From positions 1 through 46,247 of the forward strand of contig JAGXIP010000259.1 of NCBI GenBank assembly GCA_024635585.1: a stretch of DNA of 46,247 bases. Reading direction: 5' to 3'. The notes below the pieces were generated by a model. It made no database searches. It was not told where the DNA came from and was given only the letters and a program-made list of their open reading frames with translations. This document shows, one piece after another, positions 1 through 8,345 of this stretch (position 1 is the stretch's first letter; the number at the start of each line of letters is the position of its first letter). A program made the translations under genes and the position numbers. This stretch comes from Saccharicrinis sp. Lineage in GTDB: Bacteria; Bacteroidota; Bacteroidia; Bacteroidales; Marinilabiliaceae.

Positions 1-19
1 AGATGTGTATAAGAGACAG
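1..19 (+). other. Tn5/Nextera mosaic-end adapter remnant (artefact)
   Basis: The first 19 bases are exactly AGATGTGTATAAGAGACAG, the Tn5 mosaic end used in Nextera libraries. The cheB reading frame runs straight into it and has no biological continuation. It marks an untrimmed contig end and should not be annotated as genomic DNA. Confidence 0.97.
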
Positions 20-492
20 GTCTCAGGCTTCTGGGCAATGGTAATACCTCCAACTTCTCGTATGCCACAGAGCGCTGCTGCACCATCACCATCATAACCT
101 GAAACTATCACAGCGATTAATTTACCACCCCAGTTTTCGGTAAGGGATTTCATAAAAACAGTAATCACATCGGGCCATCCCCTAGGCTTAGATATCGGCT
201 TTAAGCGGAATTCGCCATTTAAAACGTGCAAATCCCTTTTTTCGGGAATGATAAATACATGGTTGGGCCGGATGTCTAATTTTTCGGTAATCAATTTAAC
301 CGGCATCTCCGTGTGTTGGGGCAAAATTTCATGAAGCAGGGTAGCTACCTGTCGTAGATGATTAACTATTACAACGGCAACATTCATATTAGCGGGCATG
401 TGCTTTAGCAATCGAGTATAAGCATCGAGGCCACCTGCCGAACCGCCCACACAAACTATCGGGAAGTTTTTTATAGTGCTTTTAGGTTTCAT
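20..492 (-). CDS. CheB-type protein-glutamate methylesterase, C-terminus missing
   Basis: Partial gene absent from the ORF track because it has no stop before the contig end. It starts at an ATG at 492, just downstream of an in-frame TAA, so the start is firm. The product opens directly with the CheB esterase fold: GGSAGG carries the catalytic Ser, NHL the His, and GYDGDG the Asp near the cut end. There is no N-terminal receiver domain, unlike classical chemotaxis CheB. CheB enzymes remove methyl groups from or deamidate receptor glutamates in the cytoplasm. Its promoter carries the same composite element as three other genes in this block, and the neighbouring fusion protein also has a CheB domain. 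Its target is unknown because no receptor or CheA is visible. About 157 codons are present. Confidence 0.9.
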
Positions 493-798
493 GAGTTAGT
501 TTTAATTTAAACATCGGGATAAACAACAATCATGGTATGGCTTGTCAGTTTTATTTAGAGCAATATTATGGCATCAATTATTTCCCTTTTCACTAAAAAA
601 ATTTTTCAAAAAAGCCTGCTGTTGATTGTCTGTCATTTTATCTGTAGCTTGAACTTGAATAAAGATAAGCTAAACATATGCGGTATGCATTACACCATTT
701 GGTATAAGAATTACATAATTCACACATTTAATAGGTATTTATCGCCTATAAAAAATGCTTCGGAATATATTGAGGAGTAAAAATGCGATTAATCTATA
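493..798. other. Intergenic region upstream of cheB
   Basis: This 306-bp gap holds the cheB promoter (660-730) and a leader of roughly 160 nt. On the minus strand the leader contains a 20-codon ORF (636 to 574, beginning MTDNQQQAF), which could be a leader peptide or chance. The plus-strand 70-aa ORF at 568-780 overlaps the promoter element, resembles nothing and is taken as spurious. Confidence 0.6.
660..730 (-). promoter_or_regulatory. Composite promoter element, copy 1 (cheB)
   Basis: Read on the minus strand: AAATGTGTGAATTATGTAA, 10 nt, AAATGGTGTAA, 22 nt, then the -7-like box TATCTTTA (plus 660-667). The two GTAA-ending half-sites are direct repeats 21 bp apart. The same geometry recurs at copies 2-4. 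The element is on the promoter side of the partial cheB gene. Confidence 0.8.
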
Positions 799-1362
799 TT
801 AAGGATTGGACTGCGATTTGAACTTCGAAATTTCCACCACCGAAAGAAGACATTTTTGATCATCTTCGGTAACAACTCCTTCCATATACACCGAACATAA
901 AGATTTGTTATTATAACCCAATAGTATTTCGCACGATTCTTTGGCATAACTGGTATAAACTGCCCTGATAAAATTATCAAAGACGGATTTAGAACCTTCC
1001 GAAACATAGAGTTTAAAATTGCTGTCCACCAGACTAAAGCGCCTTTCCTGTAGTAATTCAGCACCCGTAAAATTCAGTTCGCAAATGTTACCTTCCTTAT
1101 CGAGGGTAAAATACGCCAATGGTGACAAATCGTATAGCAGGGTGTACTTTTTCAGTGCTGCTTCTGCTGTTTCATATGCCTCGCGTAGTTCCTCATTCTG
1201 CATCTCTAACTCAATTTGGTGCACCTGCAATTCGTGAAGTAGTTTTTTTGCATCAATATCGACTTCAGGTATGCTCTTTTTTTGCCTATTTTCCTTGAGT
1301 TGCTCTTCTGCTTTTATGCGTAACATATTGGCATCCGAAAAATCATTTTTTTCCATATCCAT
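799..1362 (-). CDS. PAS-domain protein without output domain
   Basis: A cytoplasmic 187-aa protein with an N-terminal coiled coil (about 1-60, including HELQVHQIELEMQNEEL) followed by one PAS domain (about 65-180). It ends right after the PAS fold, with no kinase, cyclase or DNA-binding part. The ATG at 1362 lies 4 nt past the stop of the CheB-CheR-PAS gene, implying co-transcription and translational coupling; the longer ORF-track start would overlap that gene. The coiled coil and PAS are clearly homologous to the N-terminus of the hybrid kinase at 6036-7736, so it may be a truncated paralogue or a sensor subunit that pairs with another PAS protein. The ligand is unknown. Confidence 0.8.
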   Translation of the reverse strand: MDMEKNDFSDANMLRIKAEEQLKENRQKKSIPEVDIDAKKLLHELQVHQIELEMQNEELREAYETAEAALKKYTLLYDLSPLAYFTLDKEGNICELNFTGAELLQERRFSLVDSNFKLYVSEGSKSVFDNFIRAVYTSYAKESCEILLGYNNKSLCSVYMEGVVTEDDQKCLLSVVEISKFKSQSNP

Positions 1363-1366
1363 TTTT

Positions 1367-4285
1367 TTATCTTTTTGTTGTAAGTAGTATCCCCGATGGC
1401 AACTTTTGACAGTTAAAGATAACATTAGCTGTCCATTCTATTTTAATTTCATTAGCTCCAGCTGCCAGTACCTTTGTTTCTATTTTGCGCATATCGGTTT
1501 TTTTAAGAAGTTGGTTTAGCTCTTTTCTGGTTTTGTCCTGTAATGATTTTGGCACAAACAATTCAATATAATTTTGTTCGATAGCTTTACTATGCTTCAT
1601 TTCAAAAAACTCTTCAGCCCCTATATTAAACTCCTGTACTTTCCAATCTGTTGATAATTTAACAATTACATCGTTTGATGAGTTAAAGAGCAAGTGAAAT
1701 AACTGCTTGGCTTCATTCAAATCTTTTTTGACGTTCTCTAAGCCTGTTGTATCGATAAATGTAATCACTAATCCGTCAATTCTATCGTCGAAAGTGCGGT
1801 AGGGCATAATACGTGTGGTAAACCATCTACCATCTTTGGTGGGAATTTGTTTTTCAATAAATATCAATGTCCTCAACACCTCAAGTGCATCATCAGTTAC
1901 TTCGGGGTAGATAAGTTGGGAAACTTGGTCGGTAAAAGGTCGGCCGATGTCGCCTTTTATAAGTTTGAAAATTTTGGTTGCCTGATTGGTAAAACGACGG
2001 ATGTTCAGTTCTTTGTCGAGAAAAAGTGTGGCTATATCGGTGCTGTTAAGCAGGTTTTTCATGTCGTTGTTAACCCGCGAATAATCATCAACTTTCGATT
2101 GTAGCTCGGCATTTACGGTTTGAAGTTCTTCATTAAGACTTTGCATTTCTTCTTTGGAGGTAGTGAGTTCCTCGTTGGCCGATTGCAGCTCCTCATTGGT
2201 CGATTGTAATTCTTCATTGGTCGATTTTAGCTCCTCTTGCGAGGTTTGCATCTCTTCCAATATGTTTTGAACTTCCTCACGAGCGTGCTGTAACTCTTCA
2301 TCCATCTCCTTTTCCCTTTCACCGGCAGCTTTTTGTGGGAGTCCTTTTATTTGGGTTTGGGTTTCGGCATTTTTTGCAACATCTGCAAAAATTATCAAAA
2401 CCTTTCCACGTAAAGCCTCTGGTTTATTAATCCAATGGATGTTAACGTTAAGGGTAATGGTGTTTTCAGTGGTTTTTATATTGACATGATGTAAAATTAT
2501 GAGTTCTTTTTTGGTAACTACTTTTCGAAATGCAATAGCAAAATCGTTTTGAAATCCCGGTCGTAACATCGCAAAAATATTCATATTTGCTTTGCCAACA
2601 GCAGGTTCTAAATATTTTCCGGTGCGCCCGCTAATATATACAATGTCGCCATTTTCGTTGGTTAAAACAGCGGGCGGTGCAAACTGTTGAAGTAATAATT
2701 CATCAACAAGTGTTTGAATGTTCATGATAGGTTTATCAGGTATTTTGGTTTCGTAATGGGTCATTTTTAATCGTGAAAAGGATGAAGGGAAATCGAGTAA
2801 TTCGGCATTTAAGCTGGAATTACCCCGTTTGTAAATTTTTAGACTAGAATTTTCGGTGGTAAAAAGATGACTTTTCGAACCCAACGTTTCTGAACTTCCC
2901 AGTAGCAACATTCCATCCGGATTAAGGCTATAGAAAAACAAGCCAAGCAGCTTTTGCTGTAACTCGGGGTCCAAATAAATAAGCAGATTCCTACACGAAA
3001 TAAAATCAATATTCGTGAAAGGCGGATGCATGATGATGTTGTGTTGTGCAAAAATAATTGTTTCTCTTATTTCGGTGTTTATACGATAACCTTCGTCCGT
3101 TTTGGTAAAAAAACGGCTCAAACGTTTTGGCGACACATCTGCTTCAATGTTTACAGGAAAAACTCCTTTTCTGGCTGTTTCTATGGCTTCGTTATCCAAA
3201 TCGGTTGCAAACAACTGTAAAGTAAATTCACCGTGCGGATTAATTTGGCTCATTACTTCCTTAACTACAATGGCCAAAGAGTACGCTTCTTCACCGGTAG
3301 AGCAACCTGTTATCCATGCCCTTATTGTTGTGTCTATGCGCTGCCTATTAACTATTGCAGGTATTACAGTTTCTTTTAATTTGTCCCACACCAATGAATC
3401 GCGAAAAAAATTGGTTACCCCAATCATCAACTCTTTAAACAGGATATGTACTTCTTTTGGATTTTTTTGCAAAAAGTGAACATAGGAATTAATTTCATCA
3501 ATTTTATGCACGCTCATTCGTCGTTCAATTCTACGATAAACCGTATTCTTTTTGTATAACGAAAAGTCGTTTCCGGTATGTGTGCGCAGTAAAATAATTA
3601 TTTTCTCCAATGCACTTTTATTGTCCTTTTCTATTTTCCGATCTAATTTCACTACCTGCGAATGATTGAGAAACTCAGTCAGTTTTAAATAGATTTCCTG
3701 AGGAGCCGCCACCACATCTACCAATCCTGAATTAATAGCATTACGCGGCATACTGTCGAATTTTGCGGTATCAGGATCTTGTACCATTACAATCCCGTTT
3801 TTTTCTTTAATTGCTCCAATACCCAGGCTGCCATCGGAGCCCATACCCGAAAGAATAATACCTACGGCAAACTCTCTTTGATCGTCGGCCAGGGAACGAA
3901 GGAAAAAATCGATGGGAAGACGCAATCCCCTTGCCTCAATAGGTTCGAATAAATAGAGTGATCCCCTTAATATAGACATGCTTTTGTTGGGAGGAATAAC
4001 ATACACACAGTTGGGTTGCACCTTCATCCTGTCTTTCACCTGCTTAACGCTCATTTTTGAAATACGCTGAAGTAGTTCAGGAAGCATGCCTTTTTGTGTT
4101 GGATCCAAATGTTGAATAACAACATAGGCCATTCCGCTGTTATTCGGTATGTTGGCCAGAAGTTGCTCCAACGCTTCTAAGCCACCGGCCGATGCCCCAA
4201 TTCCAACAATTGGGAAACGAGTGTCATTTGCAGCGGAATCCTTTTTGGCGGATTGTGCGGACTTTGTTGTTTTCTTGGTTTTCAC
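1367..4285 (-). CDS. CheB-CheR-PAS fusion protein (methylesterase/methyltransferase sensor)
   Basis: A large cytoplasmic fusion of about 972 aa. Order: CheB methylesterase (about 25-205; GASAGG Ser, IQHLDP His, LSGMGSDG Asp), CheR SAM-dependent methyltransferase (about 220-480; WITGCSTGEEAYS SAM loop, FISCRNLLIY), a PAS-like segment (about 520-640), a long coiled coil with repeated STNEELQ-type units (about 665-755), then two PAS domains to the C-terminus. No HisKA or HATPase follows, although many fusions of this family end in a kinase. The start is uncertain: the ORF track uses TTG at 4291, while GTG at 4285 gives a more usual MKTKK start; no in-frame ATG exists. It carries copy 2 of the shared promoter element and is followed after 4 nt by the PAS-only gene. 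Likely role: methylation-based tuning of an unidentified partner. Confidence 0.9.
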   Translation of the reverse strand: MKTKKTTKSAQSAKKDSAANDTRFPIVGIGASAGGLEALEQLLANIPNNSGMAYVVIQHLDPTQKGMLPELLQRISKMSVKQVKDRMKVQPNCVYVIPPNKSMSILRGSLYLFEPIEARGLRLPIDFFLRSLADDQREFAVGIILSGMGSDGSLGIGAIKEKNGIVMVQDPDTAKFDSMPRNAINSGLVDVVAAPQEIYLKLTEFLNHSQVVKLDRKIEKDNKSALEKIIILLRTHTGNDFSLYKKNTVYRRIERRMSVHKIDEINSYVHFLQKNPKEVHILFKELMIGVTNFFRDSLVWDKLKETVIPAIVNRQRIDTTIRAWITGCSTGEEAYSLAIVVKEVMSQINPHGEFTLQLFATDLDNEAIETARKGVFPVNIEADVSPKRLSRFFTKTDEGYRINTEIRETIIFAQHNIIMHPPFTNIDFISCRNLLIYLDPELQQKLLGLFFYSLNPDGMLLLGSSETLGSKSHLFTTENSSLKIYKRGNSSLNAELLDFPSSFSRLKMTHYETKIPDKPIMNIQTLVDELLLQQFAPPAVLTNENGDIVYISGRTGKYLEPAVGKANMNIFAMLRPGFQNDFAIAFRKVVTKKELIILHHVNIKTTENTITLNVNIHWINKPEALRGKVLIIFADVAKNAETQTQIKGLPQKAAGEREKEMDEELQHAREEVQNILEEMQTSQEELKSTNEELQSTNEELQSANEELTTSKEEMQSLNEELQTVNAELQSKVDDYSRVNNDMKNLLNSTDIATLFLDKELNIRRFTNQATKIFKLIKGDIGRPFTDQVSQLIYPEVTDDALEVLRTLIFIEKQIPTKDGRWFTTRIMPYRTFDDRIDGLVITFIDTTGLENVKKDLNEAKQLFHLLFNSSNDVIVKLSTDWKVQEFNIGAEEFFEMKHSKAIEQNYIELFVPKSLQDKTRKELNQLLKKTDMRKIETKVLAAGANEIKIEWTANVIFNCQKLPSGILLTTKR

Positions 4286-4319
4286 TATCAATAATTTTAT
4301 AATTGGTTTTTATCAGGTA

Positions 4320-4390
4320 CTAAAATAAGAAGTTAAATATACTGTTCTGTTACAAAACGCAAGAAAATATTTGTATAATTCGCACATTTT
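4320..4390 (-). promoter_or_regulatory. Composite promoter element, copy 2 (cheB-cheR-PAS)
   Basis: On the minus strand: AAATGTGCGAATTATACAA, 10 nt, GCGTTTTGTAA, 22 nt, then the -7-like TATTTTAG (plus 4320-4327). This is the most divergent copy, but the spacing is identical to the others. The box lies about 30 bp upstream of the start. Confidence 0.75.
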
Positions 4391-4513
4391 TATAAATCTC
4401 GAGCCTAAAATATTTAATTCATTTTAATTTACATTTTCCTATTTTCTCCTATTCATGTTAAACTAAGATTTGATTTTAGTGAATTTATGCTTAGTAAGCT
4501 ATTGTAAACCAGG

Positions 4514-5611
4514 TCACTTTCTAATTAATTTATTCAAAATTGGTTTAAGTCCGCGCGATGCAGGCATCGTATCGCCTAATAAAAATCCCCAAGGTTTCAA
4601 GGTTTCAATGTGGTCGAATACAAGCTTGGCAATAGCCGTAAGCGGTATGGCTATCAACATTCCCTGAATACCCCACAAGGCGGCAAAAACAACTACCGAA
4701 ATGATAGATGTTAAGGCATTGAGTTTTACTTTTGAGCCCACAATTTTAGGGGTGATAAAATTATTGTCAATAAATTGTGTGACAATATAGAGTGCCAAAA
4801 CCAATAAGGCGAACCATGGAGATGATTTTGTTACCACGGCAATTATCATGGGCATTAACGCTGCAATGATGGAGCCCAGATAGGGAATAAGGTTGAGGAA
4901 AGCACCCAGAATACCAAGGATTATGGCGTATTCTATTCCTAATATCAAAAGCCCAACGGAGTACAAAGTAGCAATTATGGCCACCTGTATCAGTAAGCCA
5001 ATAAGATAACTTTGAATGAGCGTTTTAATTAAATTAACCACTTGGCTCACTTTATCGCGGTTGGCTGGGCCAAAAACCCGTCGGAAAAATTCAATTAAAA
5101 GCGGTTGGTAATATAATATCATAAAAACATAAACAGGCATTAGGAACAGTAAGGCCAGCACACTGCCAAAGTCTGCTATGGTTTTCCCAATTTTAAGACT
5201 GCCTATGATTTCATTTTTGGTTTGTGTAATCCATTGTGTAATTTCCCTGTTGCTTAAATTAAAATGGCCTGAAGTCCATATGATTACTTGATTCAGTATT
5301 TCGGTAAACTTATCCACGAGTTTTGGCAGTGATTCGGTAAACCGACTTGCCTGCGAAAATATAAGAACCCCCAAAGATGCGATAATCAGAAAGGTGATAA
5401 ACAAGGTGATGATTATGGCGACAATCCTGTTTAGCTTAATCCGGACAAACAGATTAACCACAGGATGCAAAACAATGGCAATAATGGTTGAAAAAATAAG
5501 AGGGACAACAATGTTTTTGGCAATGTATAAAACGGTAAATAACGCTAGTAAACCCATAAAAACAAGAGGAGCTTTTATACTTATTGGGATTTTAATTTCG
5601 CTGCTTGTCAT
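4514..5611 (-). CDS. AI-2E/PerM family transporter
   Basis: A 365-aa polytopic inner-membrane protein of the PF01594 (AI-2E, YdiK/PerM) family. Hydrophobic segments cluster at about 10-85, 145-185 and 205-340, with the soluble segment around residues 85-145 that is usual for the family, and the conserved GxxxNLIPYLG-like segment is present. Members export small molecules or ions; the autoinducer-2 name comes from one member, so the substrate here is unknown. The ATG at 5611 is preferred over the TTG used in the ORF track at 5620. It sits in the same direction as the stress peptide gene upstream, 140 bp away, and does not itself carry the composite promoter element. Confidence 0.88.
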   Translation of the reverse strand: MTSSEIKIPISIKAPLVFMGLLALFTVLYIAKNIVVPLIFSTIIAIVLHPVVNLFVRIKLNRIVAIIITLFITFLIIASLGVLIFSQASRFTESLPKLVDKFTEILNQVIIWTSGHFNLSNREITQWITQTKNEIIGSLKIGKTIADFGSVLALLFLMPVYVFMILYYQPLLIEFFRRVFGPANRDKVSQVVNLIKTLIQSYLIGLLIQVAIIATLYSVGLLILGIEYAIILGILGAFLNLIPYLGSIIAALMPMIIAVVTKSSPWFALLVLALYIVTQFIDNNFITPKIVGSKVKLNALTSIISVVVFAALWGIQGMLIAIPLTAIAKLVFDHIETLKPWGFLLGDTMPASRGLKPILNKLIRK

Positions 5612-5751
5612 GATTCGCAAATTATTTTTATACTACCATATTTACACATATCATCTTAAAGTGCAACTATCTTCCGGTAATTACATGAGGTACAAAATAA
5701 TAAGGAAATAAGCGTTTTTATCCTTTTGTAAAAAACTCCTCCAGGCTAGTT

Positions 5752-5907
5752 CTAAAGTATTCTCCGGCCTTGAATAATCCTGAATATAATTGCAATTACA
5801 GCAATCACGAGCAAAACATGAATAATGCCACCCGCACTGTACCCAATAAATCCAATAGCCCATGCAATAATTAAAACTACTGCAACAATGTAAAGTAAAT
5901 TTCCCAT
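5752..5907 (-). CDS. lmo0937-type small membrane protein
   Basis: A 51-aa gene too short for the ORF track. It begins MGNLLYIVAVVLIIAWAIGF and ends with a basic QGRRIL tail before TAG. It has two hydrophobic segments (about 3-22 and 28-45) separated by GYSAGG. This matches the widespread lmo0937/DUF5670 family of tiny membrane proteins, common in Bacteroidota and often linked to envelope or osmotic stress; biochemical function is unknown. The ORF track shows only an out-of-frame shadow (5681-5863). Copy 3 of the composite promoter element lies upstream, its -7 box about 54 bp before the ATG. Confidence 0.88.
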   Translation of the reverse strand: MGNLLYIVAVVLIIAWAIGFIGYSAGGIIHVLLVIAVIAIIFRIIQGRRIL

Positions 5908-5960
5908 GATTTTTTGTTTTAATTAATGATTAATTGTGCTTTTAAAATGAATGCACATAT

Positions 5961-6030
5961 CAAATGTAATTCAATGTACTTTTAAAATTGTTACACAATT
6001 TTAAGTATAGGTTACATCATTCACACATTT
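5961..6030 (-). promoter_or_regulatory. Composite promoter element, copy 3 (lmo0937-type gene)
   Basis: On the minus strand: AAATGTGTGAATGATGTAA, 10 nt, AAATTGTGTAA, 22 nt, then a perfect TAnnTTTG box, TACATTTG (plus 5961-5968). It lies just after the stop of the hybrid kinase gene, so the small peptide gene has its own promoter. Confidence 0.85.
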
Positions 6031-6035
6031 TTAAA

Positions 6036-7736
6036 TCAATTTAAGTATTTGCTTATCAAAGCTATCAATGCAGCACGCTTTAATGGTTTTGAGATGTAAT
6101 TATCACAACCCGCAACAATTGCTTTTTCACGATCGTCGTGAAGTGCAAACGCGGTTTGTGCGATAATGATAATTTCTTTATTGAATTCGCGAATTTGACG
6201 TGTAGCTTGATACCCGGTTATTCCTGGCATATTGACGTCCATTAGCGCCAGTTTAATGCCAGGGTTTTGTCTGCAAACATCAATGGCCTCCTGACCAGTA
6301 GAGGCTTCATATATTTCACTCCCCAAAGGTCTGAGCATAAGGCTTAATAACATTCGAGTAGTTTCGTCGTCATCAACTATCAAAATTTTTAGATCTGGCT
6401 TAGGTTTGACTTCTTCCTCAGCTACAGCTTGTTGTCCCTCTTTCACTTTCTTATCCTTTACAATAAGATAAGGAAGGGTAAAACGGAATGTTGTACCATG
6501 GCCTTGACCACTCTCCACCCAAATTTTACCACCCAGCAACTCAACATAGGCTTTTGAAATAGATAGACCCAAGCCTGCTCCCTGAACATTTTGCTTTTGC
6601 GGATCGCTACCTTGCTTGAAACGTTCAAAAATGCTTTCTTTTAAATCATCCCGAATGTCAGCGCCACTATTTTTTACATAAAATTCCAGAAACTCATCCT
6701 TGCGTTCGCAGCCCAATTCAATGTTGCCCTCTTGCGTAAACTTAATCGCATTTTTTACCAGGTTTGTGAGTACTCCATACACTTTTTCACGATCTGTCCT
6801 GATGAATTCTTCATTTTTGGGTAAAGTATTTTTAATGGATATATGCAATTTTTTTTGTTTTGCTTCCAGCTTAAAAAAGTGATAAATGTACTCTAACTGT
6901 TCATTCACATTAGTATCTGAAATAGATATTTCCATTTGATGTGATTCTATCTTTGAGATACTTATAATGTCGTTAAGGATGTTGAGCATACGGTTGCCGC
7001 TTTTTTCAATGATATCAAGATATTCTTGTTGACTTTCAACGTTTAGCTTCATGTTTTTTAAAAGATCGGTAAACCCCAAAATACCATTCATGGGTGTGCG
7101 GATTTCGTGGCTCATATTAGCCAGGAATGCTGATTTTAGCCTGTCGTTTTCCTCTGCTTTCTTTCTGGATTTTATCAATTCGCGCTCCAGGTATATATGC
7201 TTTGATATGTCAGTTATGGAAATAAGGCATTTTTTATCAATTTTACTGGTGATACCGTTAACCAGCACATATTTTATGGTGTTGTGTGCAACAGTCAGTT
7301 TAAGCTCACAAGTTTGTTTTATTTTGGTATTATAAATTTTTTGGAGAAAAGTATTGAAATCAGCTCTCGTATCGCTAGACACATAAAAACCGAAACTACT
7401 TTTAATCAGCTCATCATACTCTTTTTCCAACAAACGTACGGCACTAAAATTTAAATCGGTAATTTCACCTGTTGCTGTAAGCGACAGTAAGCCTGAAGGA
7501 GCCCAGGCATACAGTTCGGTATATTTCTTTTCTGCAAGCTCTGCTTTTTCCTTTGCCAGCTTTAATTCCTCATTTTGCATTTCCAGCTCTATTTTATGCA
7601 CTTCGAGCTCGTGGATAAGCTTTAACTTATTGGTTTCTGATAAATCTTCCTTTAAATCTTTCTTCTTTTCTGTATTTAAAAAAGCTTCTGCATTCTTTCG
7701 CAGTTTATTGGTTTCGTCAGTTGTTTGTATTTTCAT
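6036..7736 (-). CDS. PAS hybrid sensor histidine kinase with C-terminal receiver
   Basis: A 566-aa cytoplasmic hybrid kinase with no membrane segment. Order: coiled coil (about 5-70), PAS (about 70-185), HisKA with SHEIRTPMNG (phospho-His near 210), HATPase_c with the N box (LVKNAIKF) and G boxes (GAGLGLSIS), and a receiver (about 445-565) with the acidic pair DDD and phospho-acceptor in ALMDVNMPG. No Hpt or DNA-binding output follows, so the signal must pass to another protein. The N-terminus is homologous to the PAS-only protein at 799-1362. It sits among genes sharing the composite promoter but does not have that element in its own 150-bp upstream region. It is a candidate upstream kinase for that regulon, by location only. 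Confidence 0.92.
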   Translation of the reverse strand: MKIQTTDETNKLRKNAEAFLNTEKKKDLKEDLSETNKLKLIHELEVHKIELEMQNEELKLAKEKAELAEKKYTELYAWAPSGLLSLTATGEITDLNFSAVRLLEKEYDELIKSSFGFYVSSDTRADFNTFLQKIYNTKIKQTCELKLTVAHNTIKYVLVNGITSKIDKKCLISITDISKHIYLERELIKSRKKAEENDRLKSAFLANMSHEIRTPMNGILGFTDLLKNMKLNVESQQEYLDIIEKSGNRMLNILNDIISISKIESHQMEISISDTNVNEQLEYIYHFFKLEAKQKKLHISIKNTLPKNEEFIRTDREKVYGVLTNLVKNAIKFTQEGNIELGCERKDEFLEFYVKNSGADIRDDLKESIFERFKQGSDPQKQNVQGAGLGLSISKAYVELLGGKIWVESGQGHGTTFRFTLPYLIVKDKKVKEGQQAVAEEEVKPKPDLKILIVDDDETTRMLLSLMLRPLGSEIYEASTGQEAIDVCRQNPGIKLALMDVNMPGITGYQATRQIREFNKEIIIIAQTAFALHDDREKAIVAGCDNYISKPLKRAALIALISKYLN

Positions 7737-7889
7737 ATTAAATGGTTCATATTGTTCTAGGGAAACAATTGGTTTCTGCTATTTGTAACAGTAAGCTGCT
7801 TATGGCAGATCGGAACATTAGTTAGCAAATTACACTTTTGCAGTATAAGATAAGGAGAAGATATTTTTGGCAACAGCCAAAGATAAGGT

Positions 7890-8075
7890 CTAAACGGTAA
7901 TGTTTTGTAAACTATCCAGAACACCAAATACTTTTAAAAGCCAGATTACAAGAACAATTACCACTACAGCATTTAGGATACTTTTAATGGTGTGTTGCAT
8001 GGGTATATAGCTGTTTATCAGCCAAAGAACAACTCCAACAACCAAAATTACAATGAGAATAGTCAAAATAGGCAT
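7890..8075 (-). CDS. Thivi_2564-type small membrane protein
   Basis: A 61-aa hydrophobic protein. The ORF track extends it upstream to 8138, but the ATG at 8075 (MPILTILIVILVVGVVLWLI) is the family-like start, and the longer version would run into the promoter. It has two membrane helices (about 3-20 and 32-52) joined by NSYIPM, and matches the Thivi_2564 family of short membrane proteins of unknown function. Copy 4 of the composite promoter lies upstream. Being co-regulated with the unrelated lmo0937-type peptide suggests both belong to one envelope or osmotic stress response. Confidence 0.8.
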   Translation of the reverse strand: MPILTILIVILVVGVVLWLINSYIPMQHTIKSILNAVVVIVLVIWLLKVFGVLDSLQNITV

Positions 8076-8117
8076 AGCTTTAAATTTTAATTTGTTATTG
8101 TAACTCACAATACAGTA

Positions 8118-8188
8118 CAAAGATGATGTATCCTGCAATTTAAACTATTACACAATTTTAGATAAGAGTTACATAATTCACACATTTA
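8118..8188 (-). promoter_or_regulatory. Composite promoter element, copy 4 (Thivi_2564-type gene)
   Basis: On the minus strand: AAATGTGTGAATTATGTAA, 10 nt, AAATTGTGTAA, 22 nt, then CATCTTTG (plus 8118-8125) at the -7 position. The two upstream blocks are nearly identical to copies 1 and 3. Confidence 0.82.
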
Positions 8189-8345
8189 GGCAAGTGTTAT
8201 TTATTATAATATGTAGTATTTTATTAAAATGCTTCAATTACTCAGCAAACACAACCTCTCCGTAATTAAAGGGGAAAATAGTGCCGTTCATTGTTAACAT
8301 GGTGGTAAGAATTATCCAGAAAGAACACAAAGGATACACAAAGAA

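Noticed and set aside
568-780. Plus-strand 70-aa ORF in the cheB upstream region
   Set aside because: It overlaps the composite promoter element, has low-complexity hydrophobic composition and resembles no family; treated as spurious.
4514-5611. Quorum-sensing function for the AI-2E family protein
   Set aside because: The family name derives from one member; nothing else here (no LuxS or Lsr genes) supports autoinducer transport.
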